From Chamaecyparis obtusa (Eukaryota; Streptophyta; Pinopsida; Cupressales; Cupressaceae): a DNA stretch of 64,000 nucleotides. The position numbers were made by a program, and so were the translations under genes. The notes below the pieces were generated by a model, which was not told the origin of the DNA, made no database searches, and saw only the letters and a program-made list of their open reading frames with translations. Of this stretch, positions 12,024-22,756 are shown piece after piece. The stretch is taken from positions 650,001 to 714,000 of the forward strand of contig BSBK01005146.1 in the NCBI GenBank assembly GCA_027943335.1, given 5' to 3'. Position 1 is the first letter of the stretch. The number at the start of each line of letters is the position of its first letter.

Positions 12024-13394
12024 TATAATTTGCAAAGTGATCTCTTATTTAAGGGAAATCAGTTATGTGTCCCTAGAGGGTCTATTAGAGAGAATTTGAT
12101 TCAGGAAAAGAACAATGGTGCATTGAGTGGTCACTTTGGGATCACTAAGACACAAGAATTGGTTCAAAGGTTCTATTATTGGCCAAGAATGAACCTTGAT
12201 GTTAGGAAGTATGTTGAAAGTTTCATTGTGTGTCAAAAACCCAAAGGTACTTATTCAAATGTAGGCCTATATCAACCATTACCTATTCCCACTAGGCCAT
12301 GGGAATGCTTGAGCATGGATTCTGTAGTTGGGTTACCTAAGAAAATATAAGGCATGGATAGTATTTATGTAGTTGTGGATAGATTTAGAAAGATGGCTCA
12401 CTTTGTGCCATGTAGGACAACAAATGATGCTAGCCAAATAGCCTCTCTCTTCTTCAAAGAGATAGTAAGAATACACAAATTACCTTTGAGCATAGTGCCA
12501 GATAGAGACACCAAGTTTATGAGTCACTTTTGTAAGACTCTTTGGAAAAGATTGGGCACAAATTCATCCTTTGGATCTACATACCATCCTCAAATAGATG
12601 GTCAAAATGAGGTGGTAAATAGGAGCCTTGGAAATCTATTAAGGTGCTTGACCAAAGAATATGGTCAACAATGGGATAAATTGATTGGATAGGCTGAGTA
12701 TGCTTATAATGACACTATAAATAGGTCCACAGGGAAGAGTCCCTTTGAAATTGTATATGGCCTACATCCTAGAGGAGTCTATGAGCTAAGAGACTTAAAG
12801 AATGGAGTTAAAGGGAGTGGATATGCTGATGATTTTGCTTATGCAATGTAGGAGATTCATGGCACAATCAAGAAGACATTGACTGAGAACACTATGAAGC
12901 ATAAGACTAACGTTAATGAGGGTAGATGAGAAATCTAGTTCAATGTTGGAGACTTGGTGATGGTGCATCTAAAAAAGTCCAGATTACAAAAGGGAGTCCC
13001 TCACAAGTTGCAAATGAGAAGGATAGGCCCCTATCCTATCTTAGCAAAGTATGCAGACAATGCCTATAAAGTGGAGCTGCCAGAGGATAGTGGACTATCC
13101 CCTATTTTCAATGTTGCAGACTTGGTTCCTTACAAAGGACCCACACCTGATCTAGACCAAAGCTTGATTGAAGTTATACAACATGTGGATGAACTCCGAT
13201 TACCTCCTACCACAGTCAAGAAGGCTGATAGTATACTGGATTCAAGAATCTACAAAAAGACTAGGAAGAAGGACTACAAGGAACATTTGATCAAGTGGCA
13301 TGGTCAATATGATGTTGATGTAGTATGGATCAAAGAATCAGAGTTCAAGAAGTTGGGCATTGACCTCAACTTACTCAATCCAAGGGTAGATTGA
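12024..13394 (+). pseudogene. pol: E2 integrase with C-terminal chromodomain (decayed)
   Basis: The HHCC zinc region (GHFGITKTQELVQRFYYWPR...CQKPKG) is at 12130-12245. The catalytic core has MDSVVGLP (first Asp), VPDRDTKFMSHF (second Asp) and QNEVVNRSLGNLLR (Glu), so the D,D,E triad remains. FNVGDLVMVHLKKSRL starts the C-terminal DNA-binding part. A chromodomain-like end, YKEHLIKWHGQYDVDVVW at about 13275-13330, would bind histone marks and direct insertion into heterochromatin. Stops are at 12348, 12690, 12849 and near 12928-12940. The reading frame ends with TGA at 13392-13394, 20 bp before the 3' LTR. Confidence 0.9.
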
Positions 13395-13402
13395 AAGCTT
13401 TT

Positions 13403-13414
13403 ACTTGGGGAGGA
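13403..13414 (+). other. E2 polypurine tract
   Basis: ACTTGGGGAGGA directly before the 3' LTR, the primer for plus-strand DNA synthesis. Confidence 0.85.
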
Positions 13415-15067
13415 TGGTGCAGTAGCATCTAGGCTAGCCTCCTAATTCTATGTCATTTTGGCTTGTATTTGACATTAGCCAAGTCAGAGTTGTGAATTGA
13501 GTTGTGTGTTTAATTTGGACCTTAGAAGGTCTTGCAAGAATGTGGACTATGTGAGTTAGTGTTAGAACTAAGGTCACCAATTAGTCTTTGTTTGTTGTTT
13601 TGGTTAGCTTAGGCTTAGAACTTTAAAGTTGGGACTTGAGTTATTAATGTGTCCTAAAAACATGAGAGATGTATAAAATATTCTTTAAGGTCATTTATGA
13701 TTTTATTTCTTTGAACTACATGGCTTAGAGGTCCTATATTCTAGTTGGCCTAATGAATGTAAAAGATGCCAAAAGTTGTCATGACAACATTGGCAATTTA
13801 TTGCAAATGTTGCATGCAACTTGGCAGCATTGGATTCCCTAAAAGATAGGAGTGGGGATGAACTAAAATGGCCTAGAAACATGGAGAATGACATCTAAGA
13901 CTCTCTGAGGCTTGAATCTAGAGGTAGAGAGTATTGTAATCAAGTTTTTGAATTGTGAAGCAACTCTGCAATTCTAGTTTTGTGAGGATACTGAGCTTTA
14001 TTGTGTAACGATGCTAATAGATGGATTGAATACCTTTATCTAGTGCTATATTTGTGTTTATAGGATATTTTAAATAATTTTTCATTCTTTAAGCAAGTAG
14101 ATTAGAGTTGGTTTGGTGCTTTGCATAAATAGATTAAGGTCTAGAGGGTTTCTTGGTCCTGTCCTGACCAGTTTGTCTTTCTATGGCTCCCCCATGAAAT
14201 CTAGCCACGGGATCTTCCTAAGGGTAGATGAATGTTTTAGGGGAGCCATTGGTTTGTACATATTTAGTGTTAGGAGATTGGAAGATTCAAGCATCTATTT
14301 CTAATGTCAAGCCCTAGGCAAGCTTAGTGTACCCGGTTAGAGGTTTGACAGTGAAGATTTGAAGATTATATGCAGGGGATTGAAGTATAGTTTGAAAAAA
14401 TCATAGTTTTAGATGGGATATGATGATATATTAACATGTTAGTAGGATTGAGAACTTACCAATCCATTTGATTGAGATTTGACAAAGAAATCAGCAAGGT
14501 CCTAAAAACTAGGCCTATTAGCCCTATTTGACCTAGATAATAGGAATCATGTGTACGAATGACCTAGGAGCTCAAAACCTTCTGAATCCTTCATAAAATC
14601 CAAAAGGGTACTTGAATGTGGGATTATTTTTACAAGTTGTTTTGGAATTTTTTGCAGGAAGTTGAAAAAGGACCCTGTCAAGGGCTACAAGGAATTAGGC
14701 CTAATTAGGCCTCTTCAAGACTAGATCTTGAACCCGATAGAAAAGGGATTGGAGATCCTTCAAGATGGATCAAAATGGAGGCATATGCAATGTTTTCAAT
14801 ATGTTTGGCACCCCTGTAATGAATTTTATGATTTGTGTGAATATGACACTTAGAGCCTTCTAAGTGTAGGAGAAAGCATTGGAGTAACAACAAGGTGATT
14901 GTCCTTCAAGGTTAAGCACAAAGGATTTGACTCTTAGAGAAGAGTTTGTAAAGGTTTTAGTTAATCATATAAACCTATTAAGGTCCTAGAGGAGATTAGG
15001 ATCCTTGAAGAAGACAAGCAAGGTCTTCTTAGCACTTGTGCAAGCACACCTCGAAGAACATACACCA
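13415..15067 (+). repeat. E2 3' LTR
   Basis: 1653 bp, the partner of 7038-8685, followed by the target duplication CCTTT at 15068-15072. It differs from the 5' copy by many scattered substitutions and small indels (for example an extra AATTAGGCCT near 14693), so the insertion is not recent. Confidence 0.95.
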
Positions 15068-15239
15068 CCTTTCCTTCTTGTTGTGAATCCTCAAAAACTA
15101 GCTTAATATGAGCAATGTTCTCCTTTTTTATCTTCCTTGTCAAAGCTTTTCCTTCTTGTTTGAATATGCTCTCTCGATTTTTTAGTTTTCTATGATCAGT
15201 CATCTTGCAGAGACATAAAAATCATTTTCTGACATCCAG

Positions 15240-15620
15240 ATTATGAAAATTTGCAGTTCATTCAAAAGCACTGCAGAAATGATTAAAAGCGCTATTTAAC
15301 TGTTTAAAAGTGCTGTCAATCAAATTAAAAGTGCTACTTAAACTTTTAAAAGCTCAAAAATAGAGAGTAAAAGCGCTAAACAATTAAGCAAATGCATTTA
15401 AAAGTAAGTAAAAGCGCTAGAGAAATATACAAATACACTCGGTACTCAGGGAATAAGTGCTGATAGAATTTAAGATAGAAGTCAGAAGGATTTAAAAGCG
15501 CTATTTCTCTGTACAAAGGCACACAAATTTTTTTTGGAAGCACTGAAATAGTACTTAGAAGCACTGTTTAACTACTCAAAAGTGTCGTTTGAAGTCTCAA
15601 AAGCACCGTTTCACTACAAA
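15240..15620 (-). repeat. E1 leader array of AAAAGCGCT words
   Basis: About eleven copies or near copies of (T)AAAAGCGCT, AAAAGTGCT or AAGCACT spaced irregularly (about 20-60 bp) just downstream of the PBS. The core AGCGCT is a palindrome. Good copies are near 15286, 15369, 15411 and 15495. Confidence 0.7.
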
Positions 15621-15691
15621 ATCAAGAGTTAAACATGCAAAAATTTGAACAAATAAGAAGATCACAAGATTTTTAGAAAGTGAAGCCTACT

Positions 15692-15709
15692 ACCCCACGG
15701 TGGGCACCA
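15692..15709 (-). other. E1 primer-binding site (tRNA-Lys)
   Basis: On the minus strand TGGTGCCCACCGTGGGGT, matching the complement of the plant tRNA-Lys(CTT) 3' end except for a C-to-T change in a CpG and the last base. It lies 3 nt from the LTR. Confidence 0.8.
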
Positions 15710-15712
15710 TTT

Positions 15713-16585
15713 TGCGTACTAGAAATTGTACCTTCATAGAATTAGTATTGAACAATAAATCAAATAGAAACTAAATAACAACTCTATTTAGCAAATAAAG
15801 AACAATTAAACATTTTATGGCTCTCTAACTAAGAGTTTTATTGGTGAAGCTCTTAGCAAGCCTCCATTAATGACAATCCTAGAATGAGAAATGAGTGATA
15901 AGATAAGATAATTAATTAAATTCCAAATAGAAATGCTCAATTAACTTCTAAATTTCCTTTCTAGCTATAATCTCAAGAGGTTAGATGCAATTCTCAGATT
16001 TGTGGATTGTTTTATGAGTGAATTAGGCCTCCCTTTTATAGGATTTTGCAAGGGTAGGGGGTGTGGTAGAGTTGATCATGATTAGTCTTTAGTTGAGTCT
16101 TTGGTTCCACCCTTTGAAGACAATTTAAATATTGCGTCCTCAAAGCTTGGGACAAGAAGACAAGATGAGTGGACAAGATGCTCTTTCAATTTGAGTGATT
16201 GAGATTCAATTTGGCTTGATCCATGTGAGTTCTTTTCTTAAATCCTATTGGTTGAGGATTTTTCCTCCCATGTGGTGTTGAGAGAAATTAGGATTTAATA
16301 AATTGATTTTAATTCATTTATTTAGCCAAGTGCACCCCTTGAATGGGTTGAGTTTATTTAATTCCAACTATACAATTAATTGAATTAATTGCACATTGAT
16401 TTGATTTCACTTGATTTAAATGCTCTTAATTGATCTTTTGGCTTTAGATTTTGAATTATATTGAATTAAGACTTGATTTTAATTTTTATTGGCCAAATAA
16501 TTATTTGGATTCAATTTCCTTGGTTTTGCCTTGATTTTCTGTGATTAATCACTTGAATGATCCTGTCCACTTTTTGGTGATTACA
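15713..16585 (-). repeat. E1 5' LTR
   Basis: About 873 bp with TG...CA ends on the minus strand (TGTAATCACC... to ...TACGCA). The right boundary is inferred from its likeness to the LTR starts of E3-E6 (TGTAATACCCC); the flank ATAAG would be its target duplication. No second copy is in the window. Confidence 0.6.
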
Positions 16586-16812
16586 ATAAGCCCTAATATC
16601 TTCTACATGCAATACATCAACGGGGGTTTGTGAAAATGATCCTTCCAGATCATCCTCACAAGAATTAAATGGATGTCTCTTAAAATTGTATCTAGGTCTA
16701 TCCAAACATCAAAGATAACTGGTGCATCCATGAATTCTTAATGAGAATAGGTCTAAATACCTTAAACACGCTTGAATCCAACACTTTGCTTCACGCGATC
16801 ACAAAATATCTC
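16586..16812. other. Unassigned sequence between E1 and E7
   Basis: 227 bp with no supported frame or repeat. It could be host sequence of both elements or a further part of the E7 LTR. Confidence 0.4.
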
Positions 16813-17107
16813 TGTTAGATGACTGCAATGCTTTACAACTCTTCTCTCCTTAGTTGTTGATTATCACATGGTACCGAAATGATGTTCTCCAAGATCTTTT
16901 ATCCTTCACAAGCTGAGTAAGTGCATTAAACACTCGTAGCTCAACTTTGCATGTTGTCCAGTCGACACAAAACTCATGAACACAGATAATGGATCTTCAA
17001 GTGTTGTGTTCTCAACCACAAACTCCACAATGTCTGTACACACCATACATAAGCTCGCATGAGCTTACTCCACACATACAAGGGATGGATATATTCTGTT
17101 ATCTACA
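16813..17107 (-). repeat. E7 putative 3' LTR
   Basis: About 295 bp between a polypurine tract and a TAACA end, reading TGTAGATAACAG... on the minus strand. It is inferred without a full second copy. Confidence 0.45.
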
Positions 17108-17125
17108 TCCAATGCTCCCCTTAAG
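17108..17125 (-). other. E7 polypurine tract
   Basis: Minus strand AAGGGGAGCATTGG, directly before the putative LTR and 26 bp after the gag stop. Confidence 0.55.
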
Positions 17126-17150
17126 GCCATGTGACCTTCTAGGTTGATGC

Positions 17151-18344
17151 CTAGAAGAACTCATCATGCGAAGACATAATATCATCAACTGTCTCTCCCT
17201 GAACTGATGCTTTGTTTAAAACTTTCACCTTCCATATCTTATCATCCTCCTTGCTTTCTAATTTCTTAAAATGATCCTCAAACTCATTCATGTATTCATT
17301 AAGACTCTTACCACTATCACTAACATTTTTCCTTATAACCACAGGAGGTGGTCCTCTTGGTTCACTTGATCTTCTTTGTCCTCTTCTATTATCTTCTCCA
17401 TTGTATCTGCATAACTTCTCAATGTGTCCAAGATTTTTGCATTTGTAACATGTACGAGGTCTCCTTCTATCCTGATTTACTTTTAGTTTACAATACCTTG
17501 CAGTGTGTCCAAAGTTGTTACATTTTTGACATGTGATCTTGGCTGCTGATTCTTCTTTGACATAATCTTGCTTGTACCTAGACTGATATGGTTTTCTACA
17601 ATTTTCTTTCTTGTGTCCATACTCATAACAGTTAAAACAATAGTTGGTAAAGGGTTTAAAGGTACCTTTACTTCTACAATCTCTTTCCATGTGTCCAAAT
17701 TTGTTGCATCCAAAGCATTTGCCTCTGAAAAGTTTGATTTGTTCTTTAGGTTCTTCATGAGTAGGTTTTTCTTCATTCTTTTCTCCATTTGCTTCTTCAT
17801 TAGTTTTGGAACTTTTTGCTTCATTGAATCCAACTCCAGTCATGTCTCCTTTAGGTTTCTATCTTGCTCTTTGCTCATCAATTTTGTTATTGCTCATGTG
17901 AAACTTCTCAATGTGTAATTTGGCTTGAGTGAGTTCACCTTTAATGATATGATTGTACTTCTTCAATTCATGATATTTATCTTTGTAGTGGTTAAGTTCA
18001 GTCTTCATTAGTCCTATCTACTCATTTGCTACTTTCAGTGATTCTTCAACTTTGTTCTTATCATCCTTTTCATGTTGAATCTCTTTTATCATCAAAAGAT
18101 TGATCTCCTCTTTTTCTTCCTCCAACCTTTTTACTTGATCTGATGTATCATTGTCTGAATCTTCTTGGATCTTGTCCATAAGATCTTATTTCTAATTTCT
18201 TGAAGCTTCTAGTTGTTCCTTTAGTTTCATGATGAAACCTTCTACTCTTCTTAGTTTGAATTTCAATGTACCATTCTCAGCTTTCTCTTTGTCCAGATCT
18301 TCAAGTGTTGCTTCAATGTTCTCTTGCAAACTTTTTGAATCCAT
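17151..18344 (-). pseudogene. gag: E7 gag: coiled coil plus four zinc knuckles
   Basis: The ATG at 18344 (MDSKSLQENIEATLEDL) is the first after the PBS. Residues about 1-165 form a long charged coiled coil. The C-terminal part has four CCHC zinc knuckles: CFGCNKFGHMERDC, CFNCYEYGHKKENC, CQKCNNFGHTARYC and CYKCKNLGHIEKLC. A tail (SLNEYMNEFEDHFKKLE) ends at TAA/TGA near 17151. Zinc knuckles bind the element RNA. Stops near 18192, 18184, 18017 and 17855 interrupt it, but the last 230 codons are open. There is no recognisable capsid (UBN2-type) domain, so it is either a very short gag or an RNA-binding protein acting on particles of another element. Known gag proteins mostly have one or two knuckles. 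Confidence 0.7.
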
Positions 18345-18389
18345 TTTGATCTCCCTTAAGCTGTTAGGCTTTCTCTCCAAGGGCCAATA

Positions 18390-18401
18390 GCTCTGATACC
18401 A
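18390..18401 (-). other. E7 primer-binding site (initiator tRNA-Met)
   Basis: Minus strand TGGTATCAGAGC, exact. Only the last 9 bp of the 5' LTR (18404-18412) remain next to it. Confidence 0.85.
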
Positions 18402-18412
18402 ATTGTTAGGAT

Positions 18413-19698
18413 TGTAATACCCCAAAAATGGGCTATAGGTTCATTAACCTCCTACATCTTCACATTGAATGAAATCGACATCAAAGTCCTAACCTAAGGC
18501 ACATCTGCACATTATCGAATCCTAATTGATTATCCTAAATTCTACATTGGGGAATATTCCTAGTAATATTCTTATTTATCCTAATTATCTTAATTTAATG
18601 ATTATTTGATGATAAATCCTATTTATCTAAAGTTTGATTAATTGAATATTTTGAATATTTAATTAATTAGATTTAATACTGCCACTTAATTATTTGATTA
18701 GATTTAATTACAATTATTCCTAAATTGTATTATTTAATTCTGACAATAAATAAAAAATCTTATGACTAATTGAATAAATTCCTATTTAATTAATTAAAGT
18801 CAATTGTCAAATTTAATGATATAGTTTTTGAATAAGAGTTTGATTTAATAATTGACTATCCTATAAATCAATTGTTTTAATTCAAAAATCAGTTAAGTTG
18901 AGGATAAATCACTTTATTTATTTAATTAATTCATAATTAATTGTGCACATTCAAAGAGCAATTAAACTCAAAATCAGAAAATCAATGCAAGTTGTTAACT
19001 TTTGGAAACCCAACATTCTATTTTGAGTTCAAAGATGATCTAAACTTATGATTTGAGTTAAAAAGCTGTTCTTGCATGGTTTTGCATGATTTTGTGAGTT
19101 CATTATCTTTGATTTCCTGATAACTCAAAAATCAACTTAAGTTTATCAAGAGTGATTTATGGCTTTTCTCTTACATCCTCAAAGCCCTGAATTTCTATAA
19201 AATCAAGGCTCAGCTCTTCATTTTGATGGACACTCAAATTTGCACAATTACTCTAGCGAATTGGCGATTGAAGGATTGAGCACTTGCGACAGGTGATTTG
19301 TGAGATCTTTCATAGTTGATCATTAGCTTTTACATAGTTTCATATTCATAGTTTCATACTCATTAATAACATTCTTAGATCAAATCTACATTCCAATTTC
19401 ATTCATATAGCTTAGCTTCATACAGATTTTCATTCATATTATTGCATAGAAAATACAAAAATATAGCTTAATCTGCATTCATAATCTTTCATATTTTGCA
19501 TTCAAATCCTTCGTTTAGGTGTTGCATTGTCACTGGTCTCAATCTAATTTGAGAGTATCATACTCACATCTACTAGAAGGTAGTAAATCACCTGGTTAGT
19601 TTAGTTTCCATTTCATTGCATGATTTTGGTTTTCGGCTAACCTCTAATGTTTTACTGAAGTGTTGTGTCTACAACTAGGTACAAAATTCACACACACA
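18413..19698 (+). repeat. E6 5' LTR
   Basis: 1286 bp from TGTAATACCCC to CACACACA, the same family as the E3 and E4 LTRs. A TATA box, CTATAAAAT, is at 19195-19203, at the same place as in the other copies (28799 in E4). Confidence 0.9.
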
Positions 19699-19702
19699 TT
19701 TT

Positions 19703-19720
19703 TGGTGCCCACTGTGGGGC
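19703..19720 (+). other. E6 primer-binding site (tRNA-Lys)
   Basis: TGGTGCCCACTGTGGGGC, 4 nt after the LTR. It differs from the tRNA-Lys complement by two C-to-T changes, both at CpG positions. Confidence 0.85.
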
Positions 19721-20419
19721 CCTGAAATGGGTTTCCATCACATTTCTATCAATTTTTATCAATTTCTTGTCATTTTCTAGTTAAAACTGTGATTTTTATT
19801 TTCTATCCATACATTTTTCATATGACTTTTGTCAAAAAGTCATTTCAGGAGGTACCCACTGTCGTATGACAGGTTTAGATTTCAAGGCTCGTATCAGAGA
19901 GTACACACTATTGTTTGGAAGCTAGATTGTCATATGAGAAGACACCCACTGTCGTATGAGTTTTGATTAATTGTCGTTTCAACATTTTTGGCAGTTTTTT
20001 AGATTTGGACTAACAGCTAACCCTAATAATTGAAATCTTTTATTTTTGACTGATACTTATTGAATCTATTTGGAAAAAGTGCAACTAAATTACTAAAATA
20101 GGTAAAAATCTACTAAGTGTGTTGTGAGGAATTCAGGTATTCTTCTCAAGCTGATAACATTTCAATTTGGATTAAAATGAACTCTCACGTGTCAGGATTG
20201 TGTGATTTTCTTCCTTTCATATCACAGACTTCATTTTGGGCTATAAAATGAACATAGATTTGCTTTCTGCATATCTGTTACACATAGTAAATAGGTCCTA
20301 TGAACACTATTTGTGGATGATCTCGAGAGAGTGGGCTTTTTCTACTTGTTCATGCATGCAAAGCTCTTCTTGACGACGGATCCCCTTGTAGGTAGGGGGG
20401 TTACTGAGAGAGTCTTGCA
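19721..20419 (+). repeat. E6 leader with GTCGTATGA word array
   Basis: Untranslated leader. At about 19815-19995 the words CATATGAC, GTCGTATGAC, CTCGTATCAG, GTCATATGAG and GTCGTATGAG recur between short phrases such as ACCCACT. The rest of gag and pol is not in the window. Confidence 0.65.
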
Positions 20420-21698
20420 TGTGTGAATTTTGTACCTAGCTATAGACACAACACTTCAGTAAAACATTAGAGGTTAGCCAAAAACCAAAATTGCGCAATG
20501 AAATGGAAACTAAACTAACCAGGTGATTTACTGCCTTCTAGTAGGTGTGAGTATGATACTCTCATATCAGACCGAGACCAATGACAATGCAACACCTAAA
20601 CAAAGGATTTGAATGCAAAGAATAAGAACTATATGAATGCAGATGAAGCTATATTTTTGCTATTTTCTGTGCAATAATATGAATGGAAAACTGTATGAAA
20701 TTAATCTAGAATGAATGAAATTGGAATGTAGATTTGATCTAAAGATGCTATGAATGAGTATGAAACTATGAATAAGAAACTATGTAAAAGTTAAATGATC
20801 AACTATGAAAGATCTCACAAATCGCGTGTCGCAAATGCTCAATCCTTTAATCGCCAATTCGCCAGAGTAATTATGCAAATTTGAGTGTTGTTCTTATGAA
20901 GAGCTAAGCCTTGTTTTTATAGAAATCTAGGGCTTTGAGGATGCAAGAGAAAAGCCATAAATCACTCTTGATAAACTCAGGTTGGTTTTTGAGTTATTAG
21001 GAAATCATAAATAATTAACTCACAAAATCATGCAAAAGCATGCAAGAATTTTTTTTTAACTCAAATCAAAAGTTTAGATCAACTTTGAACTCAAAATAAA
21101 GTGTTGAGTTTCCAAAAGTTAACAACTTGCATTGATTTCTTGATTTTGAGTTTAACTGCTCTTTGAATGTGCACAATTAATTATGAATTAATTAAATAAA
21201 TAAAGTGATTTATTCTCATCTTAACTGATTTTTGAATTAAAACAATTGATTTATGGGTTAATCAATTATTAAATCAAACTTTATTCAAAAACTATATTAT
21301 TAAATATTGACAATTGACATTAATTAATTAAATAGGAATTTAATCAATTAGTCATAAGATTTTTGATTTTATTGTCAAAATTAAATAATATGATTTAGGA
21401 ATAATTTAATTAAATAATTAAGTGGCAGTATTAAATCTGATTAATTAAATATTTAGAATGTTCAATTAATCAAACTTTAGGATAAATAGGATTTATCACC
21501 AAATAATTATTAAATTAAAGATAATTAGATAAATTAGGAATATTGCTAGGAATATTCCCCGATGCAGAATTTAGGATAAAATCAATTAAAATTTGTTAAT
21601 GTGCAGATGTGCCTTAGGTTACCACTTTGATGTCAATTTTGTTCGAATTGAAGATGTAGGAGGTTAATGAACCTATAGCCCATTTTTGGGGTATTACA
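20420..21698 (-). repeat. E3 3' LTR
   Basis: 1279 bp, TGTAATACCCC... on the minus strand, preceded by a polypurine tract. In the first 200 bp of the outer end it differs from the 63286 copy by roughly a dozen changes (hand count), clearly more than the two LTRs of E4 differ. Confidence 0.95.
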
Positions 21699-21712
21699 TT
21701 TTGCCCCTCTTT
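21699..21712 (-). other. E3 polypurine tract
   Basis: Minus strand AAAGAGGGGCAAAA directly before the 3' LTR. The same tract precedes the 3' LTRs of E4 and, with one A fewer, E5. Confidence 0.9.
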
Positions 21713-22670
21713 GAATCATTGTGCAAAGTGTAGTGGTTCAAAGAATAGTCTATGTGTGATATATATGTATGAGACTGATTTGAAAGATTTGAAAGATTAA
21801 TTGATTCTAAGACAGAAACCGATTAAAAGATTGGAAAAAGATGATACCAACCTAGGCCCAGAATGACCAGGAATCGAGATGATGCTAGCTATATCAACAA
21901 TGAACTGGTGATTACGAAGAAGTGCCAAAACACCTGATCTTGAACCTTATGATTGCGAAGAAGTGAGTGACCAATTCTAGACCTCAATGTCCTTGTATGA
22001 ATCATATTGGTATCAAATCCTAAACCCATCAGTTATGAAGAAACAAGGAAATGACACTAATGAACTAATAGTTACAAAAAGCTGATACAGTTTACAAGAT
22101 AGATTTAGGATACCGGATTGCAATAGATTTTCCCCCAGTGATGAGGACTTTTGATGAGTCAGCAACTAGACATGGTTGTTTTCTTGATTACTGAGGAAAG
22201 ATTTGATTAACAGAATTGAGTTACAGACTTGAAATGATGTGTAATACCATGCCCCCTTCGGGATAAAAATTGAAATTTGACAAGAAAAGTCAGTGTTTGT
22301 AGTTTAGAAGCATGTTAATTGATTTGAGAATTGGTTATACACGTTTGAGAATGCCTTCTGCATCATTTGGAGGTCTTGAAGACTAATTTTGACTAGGTTA
22401 AACCATGAGTTGACCATGGTTGACCAAGTTGAAATTTTGATAGTTTGATGTAAGATAATCAGTTAAGTTGAATTCTAGATTTCTGTGATGATTGAAGGTT
22501 GATTATGCAAGGAGTCATACATCCTGGGTTTGAAAATTTTAAATCATAATTTTGACATAGTAAATGATCTTGGATTTCAATTTTGATCTTGAAAATGGGT
22601 TCAGAATGTCGAAATTAGCTAGGGGTGCAATTTTCATGAAAAATATAGCACTTTTGAAAATTAGGTCAAA
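21713..22670 (-). other. E3 3' region between antisense gene and LTR
   Basis: Non-coding. Its right part (22300-22600) is homologous to 39000-39250 in E4, including GTTGACCATGGTTGACC. No frame supported. Confidence 0.5.
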
Positions 22671-22681
22671 AGCTATATAAA
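22671..22681 (+). promoter_or_regulatory. TATA box of the antisense PMD gene in E3
   Basis: AGCTATATAAA followed by GGCC, 76 bp before the ATG of the antisense gene. The same box and surrounding words (TTAGGTCAAAAGCTATATAA) occur at the matching place in E5 (44501), so it is conserved between two diverged elements. Confidence 0.7.
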
Positions 22682-22756
22682 GGCCAGAAGGGTCATATTC
22701 AATTCATTTTCACCGTTGACTTTTGAAAACCTTGTGGAGCCCTCTAAGTGAGAAAA

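Larger units (their letters stand above)
7038..15067 (+). mobile_element. E2: complete Ty3/gypsy chromovirus
   Basis: An 8.0-kb complete element. It has LTRs at both ends starting TGGTGC and ending ACACCA, a PBS for initiator tRNA-Met, gag, protease, RT, RNase H, integrase, a C-terminal chromodomain and a polypurine tract. The 5-bp target duplication CCTTT is present at 7033-7037 and 15068-15072, so the insertion is simple and its ends are exact. The initiator-Met primer plus a chromodomain is the hallmark of plant chromoviruses (CRM/Tekay/Reina/Galadriel group); I cannot choose the sublineage with certainty. Many stops, a lost RT active site and LTR differences show an old, inactive copy. 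Confidence 0.95.
15073..16585 (-). mobile_element. E1: remnant of a minus-strand Ty3/gypsy element
   Basis: A minus-strand LTR (15713-16585) and a PBS complementary to tRNA-Lys mark the 5' end of an element whose interior runs leftward and is interrupted at 15067/15073 by E2. Its gag and pol are not recognisable in 5777-7032, so the rest is deleted or too decayed. LTR start (TGTAATCACCAAAAA) and primer type relate it to E3-E6. Confidence 0.65.
16813..18412 (-). mobile_element. E7: gag-only (TR-GAG-like) retrotransposon
   Basis: On the minus strand a PBS for initiator tRNA-Met (18390-18401) is followed by a single gag-like frame (18344-17151), a polypurine tract and a putative short 3' LTR (16813-17107). 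Protease, RT and integrase have no room: the interior is only about 1.3 kb. This is the layout described for TR-GAG non-autonomous elements in plants. Its 5' LTR is cut 9 bp from its end by the insertion of E6. The two LTR ends visible (ATCCTAACA and CATCTAACA) are similar. Confidence 0.6.
18413..20419 (+). mobile_element. E6: 5' end of a Tat-type Ty3/gypsy element
   Basis: A plus-strand LTR, a tRNA-Lys PBS and 0.7 kb of leader, then interrupted at 20419 by the insertion of E3, whose left end carries TTGCA (20415-20419) as the likely target duplication. The remainder must lie beyond the right edge of the window. E6 itself sits in the LTR of E7; AGGAT (18408-18412) would be its target duplication. 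Confidence 0.85.

Noticed and set aside
15240..15620. AAAAGCGCT array as a CRISPR array
   Set aside because: Words are short and irregularly spaced, in a plant retrotransposon leader; there are no fixed-length repeats or spacers.
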